A stretch of 39,495 nt of DNA from Pseudonocardiaceae bacterium (lineage in GTDB: Bacteria; Actinomycetota; Actinomycetes; Mycobacteriales; Pseudonocardiaceae). A program made the position numbers and the translations under genes. The stretch is from assembly GCA_009377865.1 (NCBI GenBank), contig WHTH01000039.1, forward strand, positions 1 through 39,495, written 5' to 3'. Under the pieces are notes generated by a model, which saw only the letters and a list, made by a program, of their open reading frames with translations, was not told the DNA's origin and searched no databases. Position 1 is the first letter of the stretch, and each line of letters begins with the position of its first letter. Below, one piece after another: positions 1-7,096 of the stretch.

Positions 1-2
1 AA

Positions 3-137
3 GGGTTGATCGACTTCGCCACCGTGCAGTCCTACCTGGACACCGCCACCAAATGGGGACTCGACAAACTCGACGCCCTCCACCAGCTGTTCACCACCGG
101 AGCCTGGCTACCCCCAGCGCTTACACCAGCTGATTAG
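3..137 (+). CDS. C-terminal end of a probable transposase (5' end outside window)
   Basis: An open frame enters from the left edge and ends at TAG 135-137, giving 44 residues ending in LFTTGAWLPPALTPAD. The stretch 'SYLDTA...LDALHQLFTTGAWLPP' resembles the tails of actinobacterial IS66-type transposases, in which an aromatic-rich PWLPP-like motif closes the protein. The family call is from memory and weak. Third codon positions are mostly G/C, as expected for a real frame here. No terminal inverted repeat could be identified just downstream, so it may be the remnant of an old insertion. It marks the left flank of the accessory region. Confidence 0.4.
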   Translation, partial: GLIDFATVQSYLDTATKWGLDKLDALHQLFTTGAWLPPALTPAD

Positions 138-323
138 CTACGCTCGAACGACTCGCCGACCAGCCAGAGCCCGATGCGGTAGCAGCGGGTCGACAACCCC
201 GCCAGCATGGGGCCCAGCGCCATCCGCCCAGCACCTCGGTGTCGGAGGACAGCTCATAGGCTGGCCGCAACATCAACTTGCACGACCGGTGGGGACAACC
301 TCATGTGCTGGTCACTCCACGAG
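138..323. other. Intergenic stretch, no gene seen
   Basis: This stretch lies between the transposase tail and the stop codon of the PCC/DUF296 gene. It has short open frames with poor codon bias and no recognisable domain. No clear hairpin terminator or insertion-sequence end was found by eye. Confidence 0.4.
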
Positions 324-791
324 TTAAGGCTGCGATCCGAAGCGCAAGAGGGGGACGTTGTAGAGGTCAGGGTCGGCGAAGCGGCACATGCGCGGTGAGG
401 TCACCTCGACGAGCAGCATCTCGGTGAGGAACTGCACCCGCGCAGACAGCAGGTGGCTAGCATGCGCGGTCGCGGAGTGTTCCTTCAGGCCGACAGCGAC
501 GTGCACATGCGGCAGGACGGTCTCGGTGGCGTCATCGTAGGCCAGCGTGCCACAGCCGAGCGCTTCGGCGTTGGTGAGGTGGACGCAGGACCATACGGGC
601 GCGGCGGAGTCGGCCAGCTTCTCGCAGGTGCCCACCAGCTCGGCCTCGGCGAACCCGGCCAGGAACATCGGGATGTAGCCCTGGCGTACGTCGTTGTCGC
701 GGCAGAATTGGTCGAGGGCGGTGAAGAAATCGTCGCCGTGGTCAAAAGCCAGGCCGAAGGTCCGGCCGGTGATCAGTTCATGGCTGCGCAC
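324..791 (-). CDS. PCC/DUF296-domain protein
   Basis: A 155-residue protein that is almost entirely one PCC (DUF296, PF03479) domain, the fold also found in plant AT-hook PPC proteins. Family hallmarks are the N-terminal 'GRTFGLAFDHGDDFFTALDQF', the central 'GYIPMFLAGFAEAELVG' and the histidine-containing 'LPHVHVAVGLKEHSA' near residues 93-107. In this family such conserved His residues can bind metal. Bacterial members have no settled role. The start is GTG at 791 and the stop is TAA. It lies 13 bp after the asparaginase stop on the same strand with no clear Shine-Dalgarno of its own, so it is probably translationally coupled. The link with asparaginase is inferred from the operon only. Confidence 0.75.
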   Translation of the reverse strand: MRSHELITGRTFGLAFDHGDDFFTALDQFCRDNDVRQGYIPMFLAGFAEAELVGTCEKLADSAAPVWSCVHLTNAEALGCGTLAYDDATETVLPHVHVAVGLKEHSATAHASHLLSARVQFLTEMLLVEVTSPRMCRFADPDLYNVPLLRFGSQP

Positions 792-804
792 AGGACGCAG
801 CGTG

Positions 805-1824
805 TCACAGCACGGGGAGGCTGGTGGCAGTCTGGTACGCAGCGGTGATCTCGTCGGGTGTGGCCTGACGAGCCAGGAGCAGGTGCAGCAGGACGCGCGC
901 CTTGTAGGGGTCCAGCCAGCTGCCGTTGATCAGACCTCGGTCTTGTAGGTCCTGTTCGGAGCCACTGAAACCGTAGGTGTGCCGCAGCACGGGACCAGCA
1001 CCGGCGCGGGAGGTGAGGATCACGGGGATGCGTCGAGCGTGGTCTTCGAGTAGCGGCACGAGCGTGGAGGGGACGTGACCGGCTCCGAAGGCCGCGACCA
1101 CGAGGCCGTCGAGATGCTCACCGAGGCAACGCAGCAGCTCTCCGCCGTCGCCGAGGCAGATCGGGACAAGCGCGACACGCGGCTGCCGTCGAGGCCTGTC
1201 GCTGGGCAGGGTGGGGCGGACGCCGGGTCGGGTATGGAACCGCGGCTGACCTTCGACCACGCAGCCCAGCGGGCCAGTGTTGGGCGAGGTGAACGCTGCG
1301 GTGCTGGTGCTGTGGGTCTTGCGCACGTGGCGGGCGGCGTGGATCTCGTCGTTCATCACCACGAGGCATCCCATGCCACGCGCATCGGAGTTGGCGGCGA
1401 CGTGCACTGCGGCGAGGAGGTTCGCTGGGCCGTCGGCGCCGGCCATGGCCGGGTTGCGCATCGCGCCGGTGACCACGATCGGCAATGTGAGGTCGGTTGC
1501 CAGGTCAAGGTAGTAGGCGGTCTCTTCGATGGTGTCGGTACCTTGGGTGATCACGAAGCCAGAGTGGCCGGTCGCGGCATCTTCGGTGATGACACAAGCC
1601 AGCTCGTTGAGATCATCGAAGCCGAGGGAGGCGCCAGGCAAACTACGAAGGCTGCGGGCGGCCAGTGCGATACCGCTGTCTTGAAGACCTGGCACGGCGG
1701 CAAGCAGGGCATCGGCATCGAGCGCAGGAACCACACCGTGGTTGCTGGTGGACCTCGGGGTCATGGCGATCGTGCCACCGAGGGAGATCACCGAGACATG
1801 GGATGTCGATTCTGTACCTGTCAC
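805..1824 (-). CDS. ansA: L-asparaginase
   Basis: Hydrolyses L-asparagine to aspartate and ammonia. The 339-residue length is usual for the family. The first catalytic motif is LGGTIAM (Thr18, nucleophile) and the second is ITQGTDTIEE (Thr96-Asp97). The substrate-pocket block TGAMRNP-ADGPANL spans about 119-136, and the conserved Lys-Thr of 'RKTHSTSTAAF' is at 169-170. No signal peptide is visible, so it is probably cytoplasmic. The start is GTG at 1822-1824 with a GAGG about 11 nt upstream. It follows the XRE-type regulator with about 30 bp between them and precedes the PCC-domain gene, so the three probably form one leftward unit. Family assignment is firm; the asparaginase subtype and kinetic class cannot be told by eye. 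Confidence 0.9.
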   Translation of the reverse strand: MTGTESTSHVSVISLGGTIAMTPRSTSNHGVVPALDADALLAAVPGLQDSGIALAARSLRSLPGASLGFDDLNELACVITEDAATGHSGFVITQGTDTIEETAYYLDLATDLTLPIVVTGAMRNPAMAGADGPANLLAAVHVAANSDARGMGCLVVMNDEIHAARHVRKTHSTSTAAFTSPNTGPLGCVVEGQPRFHTRPGVRPTLPSDRPRRQPRVALVPICLGDGGELLRCLGEHLDGLVVAAFGAGHVPSTLVPLLEDHARRIPVILTSRAGAGPVLRHTYGFSGSEQDLQDRGLINGSWLDPYKARVLLHLLLARQATPDEITAAYQTATSLPVL

Positions 1825-1854
1825 GCTAGGGGTCCTCGGGTCGGTCAGGGCTTG

Positions 1855-3126
1855 TCACGCCGGGTCGGCCAACTGCGCAAGGTACCGGCATGCGACGTCG
1901 ACGCCCTCGGTGGACAGTAGGCGGCTGCGGGGCCGTGCGAAACCCGCGCAGGTGTGCGGGGAGAGTTCTCGGCAGCGGCGGGTAACCCAGATCCAGTCGA
2001 GGCCGAGGTAGCCGGCCAGCGCGGTGAGGCGTTCGACGGGGCTGGGCGCGTCGCGGATCTGATGCACCGCCGCCTGCCTGGTCCCGAACGCAGCAAGTGC
2101 TGAGCGGGACGCGGTGCTGTCGACGTGCCAGCGCCCCTCGGTGCGGACCCACGTAGCGATGACCGCACGCGTGCCGGGCGCGAGCACGAAACCGTCCACC
2201 GTGGACAGCTGCGGATCGGTGCACACCTGGGTTCGGATCCCGAGGGACTCCATCAGCGCGGCGGCAAGCAGCACCAGCACACGTTCCGCGGGAGGCGATG
2301 TGTACACGGTCTCCTCGGGGATGCAGAAGTCGCGGACGACGGGATCGCCCCTCGAACCGAACCGATGGCTGGTCACGCGCAGGTAGTCCAGCTTGTGGCG
2401 GAAGAACAGCCACGAGGAAGCCTCCTCACCGCGCTGCTCGCGGGTCCAGAACACTGGCCGCGTGGTGAAGGTCTCGGTCGCCCGCACGATGTACCGGGCA
2501 CAGGAATCCGAGCCGAGCCACCCGTAGGAGGTGGCGCTCAGCTCGGTCACGAGCTCCGGCGGGATCGAGATATCCGCTGACGGAAGCTGGGTACGCAGCA
2601 GCCGCCGGCACTCGGTGAGCTCGGTGTCGTCGGCCAGCAGTGCGTCATCGAGATTGGCCAGCGCCCACAGGATGCCCAGCGTCAGCGCATCCATTGCGAA
2701 GGCGCCGGGCACGATGACCGAGCCGCTTTGTAGCTGTCTGCGCGCCGTCCGGCGATCCATCGCGAGATAGGTCGGCGCCTCGTCCGCCTCCGGCAACGGT
2801 GTCACGATGACCGAGCGCAGCCCCGAGCAGGGGGTGCGGCCGAGAGCGCCGATGTCATCTGCACCGAGAACGACCAGGTGCCCGTCTGTCCACGTCGATG
2901 AGATCGGCTGCGCCCGCAGCGCCGCGCCGAACGTACGGCCTCCGGGCAGCGCGAGGTCCCACTCCTGCGTCCCGCCGCGTCTCGCGACCGCGACCGTCAC
3001 GCCGGGCAGCGCGCGCGTGGCGAGCACAGGGTGCGCGACATCGTCGGCGACCGGGACTGCGGGCAGTCGGTGGACGAGCGGGCGACACCAGGCCTGCGAG
3101 GACACCTCCGGTTTCCAGTGCGCCAT
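1855..3126 (-). CDS. C-terminal domain of an XRE-type regulator, separated from its HTH by an apparent frameshift
   Basis: This open frame (up to 423 residues) carries the effector part of what looks like a two-domain regulator. It contains the block 'ARYIVRATETFTTRPVFWTREQ' and a later transglutaminase-like-looking stretch (cysteine near 'TQVCTD', 'RWHVDST'), but I do not recognise a named domain. Just upstream, in another frame, is a clear XRE HTH. High third-position GC moves from one frame to the other around 3080-3126. Removing one base there would give a single protein of about 476 residues. Alternatively two overlapping genes exist, with this one starting at ATG 3124-3126, but no good ribosome binding site precedes that ATG. 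The stop at 1855 is about 30 bp before asparaginase. A regulatory role is inferred from the HTH. Confidence 0.6.
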   Translation of the reverse strand: MAHWKPEVSSQAWCRPLVHRLPAVPVADDVAHPVLATRALPGVTVAVARRGGTQEWDLALPGGRTFGAALRAQPISSTWTDGHLVVLGADDIGALGRTPCSGLRSVIVTPLPEADEAPTYLAMDRRTARRQLQSGSVIVPGAFAMDALTLGILWALANLDDALLADDTELTECRRLLRTQLPSADISIPPELVTELSATSYGWLGSDSCARYIVRATETFTTRPVFWTREQRGEEASSWLFFRHKLDYLRVTSHRFGSRGDPVVRDFCIPEETVYTSPPAERVLVLLAAALMESLGIRTQVCTDPQLSTVDGFVLAPGTRAVIATWVRTEGRWHVDSTASRSALAAFGTRQAAVHQIRDAPSPVERLTALAGYLGLDWIWVTRRCRELSPHTCAGFARPRSRLLSTEGVDVACRYLAQLADPA

Positions 3127-3286
3127 CGCACGCGGCTGCCAGCTCGGCGGTCGGCTTCTTCGCGCCGTTCTCGACTTTCGAGACGTAGCCCGGGTCGTAG
3201 TGCACCTGCCGCGCCAATCCGCGCAGCGACAGATCGGCGGCGCCGCGCAAGCGGCGCAGCTCCTGGCCGAAGTTCGGCTGCACCAT
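2855..3286 (-). CDS. XRE-family helix-turn-helix protein, N-terminal part of a split regulator
   Basis: The start is ATG 3284-3286, preceded by a strong GGGAGG about 6 nt upstream. The first 70 residues form a textbook XRE/HTH_3 domain: 'FGQELRRLRGAADLSLRGLA', then 'YDPGYVSKVENGAKKPT' as recognition helix, then 'LAAACDGALETGGVLAGL'. After roughly residue 70 the frame loses GC3 bias and turns into Arg/Ala-rich nonsense before stopping at 2855, while the other frame becomes coding. The genuine product is therefore either a short HTH protein or, more likely, the head of a 476-residue regulator broken by a one-base insertion. A 14-bp inverted repeat lies 24 bp upstream of the start, in the divergent promoter region, and is the natural candidate operator. 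Confidence 0.6.
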   Translation of the reverse strand: MVQPNFGQELRRLRGAADLSLRGLARQVHYDPGYVSKVENGAKKPTAELAAACDGALETGGVLAGLVSPARPPTARSPGRRRCRAPCARHARAARRDGRGRETRRDAGVGPRAARRPYVRRGAAGAADLIDVDRRAPGRSRCR

Positions 3287-3309
3287 GCGTTCCCTCCCGG
3301 CGATCACGG

Positions 3310-3352
3310 GTGTTGCCCTGTTGACCGTGCCAGCTGGCCAACAGGGCAACAC
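3310..3352. promoter_or_regulatory. 14-bp perfect inverted repeat, candidate operator of the XRE regulator
   Basis: Left arm GTGTTGCCCTGTTG at 3310-3323 and right arm CAACAGGGCAACAC at 3339-3352 are perfectly complementary across a 15-nt spacer. The element lies in the divergent region between the XRE regulator (start 3286) and the rightward small genes (start 3389 or 3422). Each arm contains TGTTG twice, which suggests repeated half-sites. Operator function is inferred; a hairpin in the mRNA is the alternative. Confidence 0.55.
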
Positions 3353-3421
3353 TGGATCACGACCAGCGTAGCGCCGACGCTACCGAGCATGAACGTGACA
3401 CAGGCGGCGAGCGCTGCGTCG

Positions 3422-3853
3422 ATGTCGCATGCATGCACCATCCCACTGACCTGCGTGCGGGACGGTCGTTGCCACCTGGTCAGCGATGAGCAGATGGCAG
3501 CCGGCCGGGACGCTCGCATCGGGCGCTACCTGGCGCTGTGTGGCCACACCGTGACGGCCACGTCGATGGTCGACCCCGAGGGTCGTTCGTGTGCCGAGTG
3601 CACGAGGCAGGCCGCGCCGCCGAGCAGGCGCGACCCCGCACACCGGCGGAACGGCCGCCGCCACCACCGACCCGGGCCGCTACGACGGATGCTCACATGG
3701 GCGCCCGTCCGCATGACCCCGGCCGTGCCGCTCTCGCGTCGCCCCGCGCGAGTCACCGGACGGAACGGTCGGGCACTGACTGCGGCGGGACCGGAGCCGA
3801 CCCCGACCTCCTCCGGTCCCGCCGCATCCCAACCCACGTTGGCCGTGTCGTGA
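3422..3853 (+). CDS. Hypothetical protein with Cys/His-rich N-terminal part
   Basis: About 143 residues from ATG 3422, or 154 from ATG 3389; neither start has a clear Shine-Dalgarno. The N-terminal half has spaced Cys and His residues: C..C...CH early, then 'RYLALCGHTVTATS' and 'GRSCAEC'. The arrangement is typical of small putative zinc-binding proteins common in Pseudonocardiaceae. The C-terminal half is low complexity, rich in Arg and Pro. Its stop TGA (3851-3853) overlaps the GTG of the next gene by 4 nt (GTGA), which supports both genes being real and coupled. It diverges from the XRE-asparaginase unit across the 3310-3352 palindrome. Function unknown. Confidence 0.5.
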   Translation: MSHACTIPLTCVRDGRCHLVSDEQMAAGRDARIGRYLALCGHTVTATSMVDPEGRSCAECTRQAAPPSRRDPAHRRNGRRHHRPGPLRRMLTWAPVRMTPAVPLSRRPARVTGRNGRALTAAGPEPTPTSSGPAASQPTLAVS

Positions 3854-4221
3854 TCACCGCAGCGGACACGATCCGCGCCTACCTCGAACTCGCCCAGATC
3901 TATGAGTTCCGCGACGCCGGATGGCACTTCCTGCCCATCCCCGACGACAACGGACAGTTGGGCGGCTTCGTCGGAGCCCGCCACTGGCCCGGCCACACCG
4001 ACGCACTGTGGATCTACGACCGCACCGACACCCTGGCCGTGCGGCTGCTCGCCGACGCCCCCGGCGCCCGAGGCGGCCTCGTCTGGCAACGCAGCGGCGC
4101 GCTGGCCGACACCGCCGCCGCAATACTCGAACTGCCCGCCCCCGGCCAGCCCGGCGCACCGACCCTGATCCAGGCACGGTCGCTGCTCAACGAATCGATG
4201 CCAACCCAACGCCGGTCGTGA
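3850..4221 (+). CDS. Hypothetical protein, coupled to the preceding small gene
   Basis: 123 residues from GTG 3850, chosen because it overlaps the upstream stop as GTGA. A longer in-frame start at 3538 would run through sequence with poor coding bias. The body has good GC3 bias and a compact alpha/beta look: 'AADTIRAYLELAQIYEF' helix, then 'WHFLPIPDD' and 'DALWIYDRTDTLAVRLLAD' strands, and a closing helix. I do not recognise the family. Its TGA stop (4219-4221) forms the outer base pairs of a hairpin shared with the convergent icd stop. The divergent regulator suggests common control, but this is inference. Confidence 0.6.
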   Translation: MITAADTIRAYLELAQIYEFRDAGWHFLPIPDDNGQLGGFVGARHWPGHTDALWIYDRTDTLAVRLLADAPGARGGLVWQRSGALADTAAAILELPAPGQPGAPTLIQARSLLNESMPTQRRS

Positions 4222-4256
4222 GTGGCAATGCGAGTTCGGGCTCGCATCGCCACTCA
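4219..4256. terminator. Bidirectional terminator hairpin containing both stop codons
   Basis: A stem pairs TGAGTGGCAATGCGAG (4219-4234) with CTCGCATCGCCACTCA (4241-4256). Fifteen of 16 positions are Watson-Crick and one is a G-T pair; the loop is 6 nt. The first three bases are the TGA of the rightward small gene and the last three are the TGA of leftward icd, so the convergent genes end inside the stem. There is no T-tract, which is normal for actinobacterial terminators. Confidence 0.75.
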
Positions 4257-5471
4257 TGAGGCGCGAAGCGCCAGCTCCTGGTCGAGTGCGTCGAGGAACT
4301 CCTCGGTGGACAGGAACGGGGTGTCGGCGCCGACGAGCAGGGCCAGGTCCTTGGTCATCTTGCCGCTCTCGACGGTGTCGATGCAGACCCGCTCGAGGGT
4401 GTGGGCGAACTCGGTGACCGCGGGTGTCGAGTCGAGTTCGCCGCGGTGGGCCAGCCCGCGGGTCCAGGCGAAGATCGACGCGATCGGGTTGGTCGAGGTG
4501 GCCTTGCCGGCCTGGTGCTGGCGGAAGTGGCGGGTGACGGTGCCGTGGGCCGCCTCGGCCTCGACGGTGCCGCCGTCCGGGCTCATCAGCACCGAGGTCA
4601 TCAGCCCGAGCGAGCCGAAGCCCTGCGCAATCGTGTCGGACTGCACGTCGCCGTCGTAGTTCTTGCAGGCCCAGACGTAGCCGCCCTCCCATTTCAGCGC
4701 GGCGGCGACCATGTCGTCGATCAGCCGGTGCTCGTAGCTCAGGCCCTGCTCCTCGAACGCCGCCTTGAACTCCTGCTCGTAGATCTCGGCGAACACGTCC
4801 TTGAACATGCCGTCGTAGGCCTTGAGGATCGTGTTCTTCGTCGACATGTAGACCGGGTACTCGCGGGCCAGCCCGTAGCGCAACGAGGCGCGGGCGAAAT
4901 CCTCGATGGACTTGCGGAAGTTGTACATCCCGAGCGCGACGCCGCCGCCCTCCGGGAACTGCGCCACCTCGAACTCGAGCGGCTCGCCACCGTCGGCCGG
5001 GGTGTAGGTCATGGTCAGGGCGCCGGGGCCGGGAACCTTGAAGTCGGTGGCGCTGTAGTGATCGCCGTGGGCGTGGCGGCCGACGATGATCGGCTTGGTC
5101 CAGCTCGGTACGTAGCGCGGGATGTTCGAGCAGATGATCGGCTCGCGGAAGATCACGCCGCCGAGGATGTTGCGGATCGTCCCGTTGGGCGAGCGCCACA
5201 TCTGCTTCAGGCCGAACTCCTCGACCCGCACCTCGTCCGGCGTGATGGTGGCGCACTTGACCCCAACACCGTGCTTGGCGATCGCATGGGCCGCGTCGAC
5301 GGTGATCTGGTCATCGGTGGCGTCGCGACTGTCGATGGCGAGGTCGTAGTACTCGAGGTCGATGTCGAGGTACGGGTGGATCAGCTTGTCCTTGATGAAA
5401 CGCCAGATGATCCGCGTCATCTCGTCGCCGTCGACCTCGACGACGGTTCCCTCGACCTTGATCTTGCCCAT
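4254..5471 (-). CDS. icd: NADP-dependent isocitrate dehydrogenase
   Basis: Oxidative decarboxylation of isocitrate to 2-oxoglutarate in the TCA cycle. The 405 residues from ATG 5469-5471 match the homodimeric, eukaryote-like NADP-IDH class rather than the monomeric type. Visible signatures are '[13 protein letters not shown]' near the N-terminus, the substrate loop '[10 protein letters not shown]', '[17 protein letters not shown]', the catalytic-region '[12 protein letters not shown]...[15 protein letters not shown]' and the cofactor loop '[17 protein letters not shown]'. A GGGAG lies about 13 nt before the ATG. Longer in-frame starts at the 5' side add only Arg/Ala-rich noise. It is transcribed alone and convergent with the small accessory pair. 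Confidence 0.95.
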   Translation of the reverse strand: MGKIKVEGTVVEVDGDEMTRIIWRFIKDKLIHPYLDIDLEYYDLAIDSRDATDDQITVDAAHAIAKHGVGVKCATITPDEVRVEEFGLKQMWRSPNGTIRNILGGVIFREPIICSNIPRYVPSWTKPIIVGRHAHGDHYSATDFKVPGPGALTMTYTPADGGEPLEFEVAQFPEGGGVALGMYNFRKSIEDFARASLRYGLAREYPVYMSTKNTILKAYDGMFKDVFAEIYEQEFKAAFEEQGLSYEHRLIDDMVAAALKWEGGYVWACKNYDGDVQSDTIAQGFGSLGLMTSVLMSPDGGTVEAEAAHGTVTRHFRQHQAGKATSTNPIASIFAWTRGLAHRGELDSTPAVTEFAHTLERVCIDTVESGKMTKDLALLVGADTPFLSTEEFLDALDQELALRAS

Positions 5472-5667
5472 GGAGTGAGGCGCTCCCTTCACGGCCTTGA
5501 CAGACCTCCGTGCTGCACGAGCGGGTCGCAGCGGAGCCGACGGTTGGCGGCCCTCAGCGGTACGAGCGTACTGCTGGCGGGCCAACCGTCGCCCGGGCGC
5601 CGTCACGGCCAATCCGGGCTGCTCCCGGCGCCATCGCGCCGCCGGCAAGCTCCTCGCTCGACCAGTT

Positions 5668-5749
5668 GCTCGGATCTGGGCACACAGGTCGCTCGATATT
5701 GGGATTCAATGTGGCTCGAATCTGGGTATATTCGAGCCACGAACATGGG
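5668..5749. repeat. Four direct repeats with exact 23-bp period before the AAA/DUF4143 gene
   Basis: 13-mers start at 5668 (GCTCGGATCTGGG), 5691 (GCTCGATATTGGG), 5714 (GCTCGAATCTGGG) and 5737 (CCACGAACATGGG). Successive copies are spaced exactly 23 bp and all end in TGGG. Copies 3 and 4 also share a following TAT. Within the array, GTGGCTCGAAT (5711-5721) and ATTCGAGCCAC (5730-5740) form an 11-bp perfect inverted repeat that would cover the -35 region. This looks like an iteron-type protein-binding array, probably for autoregulation. Function is inferred. Confidence 0.65.
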
Positions 5750-5755
5750 TATTCT
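5750..5755 (+). promoter_or_regulatory. -10 element of a leaderless AAA/DUF4143 promoter
   Basis: TATTCT fits the actinobacterial TANNNT -10 consensus. It ends 6 nt before the GTG at 5762, the spacing expected for a leaderless transcript. The -35 position would fall inside the 5711-5740 inverted repeat. Confidence 0.55.
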
Positions 5756-5761
5756 CAACTC

Positions 5762-7029
5762 GTGACAGCCTCTCTGACCGGCAAGGCCGACCGCAGACTC
5801 TCGCGCGTTCTCCAAGATCGTATGCGAGATGAGCCCGTCGTCGTCCTGCACGGACCGCGCTCGGTGGGCAAGAGCACGTTGCTTCGAGACCTCGCCGAGG
5901 ACCTGACCGCGACGGTCATCGACCTCGATGAGCTCGTTGTGCGCGACGCTGTCGACGCTGATCCCGCGCTGTACGCCGCAGCTCCCGAGCCGGTGCTCAT
6001 CGATGAGTTCCAGCACGTCCCCGCACTGCTCGACGCGATCAAAGCAGAGCTCAATCGCGACTTACGTCCAGGACGCTACGTGCTGACGGGTTCGACGAGC
6101 TACACCACGCTGCCGCGAGCAGGTCAGACACTGACCGGCCGCGTGCACGTGCTGCCGGTGTGGCCGCTCAGCCAGGGTGAGATCGCCGGTCGCACCGAGA
6201 CGTTCCTCGATCAGCTCCTGTGCCGGCCGCAGCAGCTCGTCACGGCGACCCGATCGGATACCAGTCGCGAGGCTTACGCGCAGCGGGTGCTAGCTGGCGG
6301 GATGCCGCTCGCACTGGCTCGCCCCCCGGACAGCGTCGGACACGCTGGTTCTCCGATTACGTTCGACTCGTCATCGACCGTGACGTCCTGGACATCCGGC
6401 GGGTTCGCCAACGCGAGGTGCTGCCACTGATGCTGCGGCGACTCGCTGCTCAAACGGCGAGCGTGCTCAACGTAAGCGAGCTGTCTCGCCGCATAGGACT
6501 GGAGCGAACCGTCGTCGAGGACTACCTCCTGCTGCTGGAGGCGGTCTTCGCCGTGCACCGGTTGCCAGCGTGGGGACGCACCCTCAGCGCCCGGGCAGCA
6601 CGCTCACCCAAGGTGCATCTCATCGACTCCGGTCTTGCCGCCGCGCTGTCGGGGATTACCGAGGACAGAGTGGCCTCCCGCGATCCAGCGGCGCTCTCCG
6701 AATTCGGGCACCTGCTCGAGACGTTCGTCGTAGAAGAATTGCTCAAGCAAGCGAGCTGGCTGGACGAGCCCTTGCGGGTCAGCCATTACCGCACCCACGA
6801 CGGCATCGAGGTGGACGCGATCATCGAAGGCGCAGATACGCGGGTGGCTGCGATCGAGGTGAAGGCGGCCAGCCAGGTCCGTCCAGCCGATCTGCGCGGC
6901 CTGCGCCAATTGCGTGACCGGTTGGGCGACGCGTTCATCGGTGGGATGGTGCTGTACCTCGGCCCAGTCGCCTACACGGCGGAAGACCGCATCCATGTCT
7001 GCCAGCTCGACCGCCTGTGGCTCGCGTGA
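5762..7029 (+). pseudogene. AAA ATPase with DUF4143 domain, one-base frameshift
   Basis: Two overlapping frames together encode a 422-residue AAA_14/DUF4143 protein. The N-terminal part (GTG 5762) has Walker A 'GPRSVGKST', Walker B 'EPVLIDEFQ' and a sensor-like 'LTGSTSY'. The second frame supplies the middle 'WFSDYVRLVIDRDV', an HTH-like 'LNVSELSRRIGLERTVVEDYLLLLE' and a PD-(D/E)XK-like end 'EVDAIIEG...VAAIEVKAAS'. The frames join at a run of six C (6322-6327); adding one C restores a continuous protein. It may be a real loss of function or a homopolymer sequencing error. The family is widespread and poorly understood, often described as nuclease-linked ATPases. The 23-bp repeat array lies directly upstream. 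Confidence 0.8.
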
Positions 7030-7096
7030 GCTCGATTCCAAAGACCTGTTGACCCGATGCCGTGGCTAGACCGCCGGTGCCGGATCTGGTGTGCGG

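Noticed and set aside
2807-3421. Rightward extension of the small Cys/His gene over the XRE regulator
   Set aside because: It is antisense to the well-supported HTH coding sequence and lacks coding bias before about 3389.
3526-5256. 576-codon open frame antisense to and out of phase with icd
   Set aside because: Arg/Ala-rich shadow frame produced by GC3 bias; icd on the same strand in another phase has complete family motifs.
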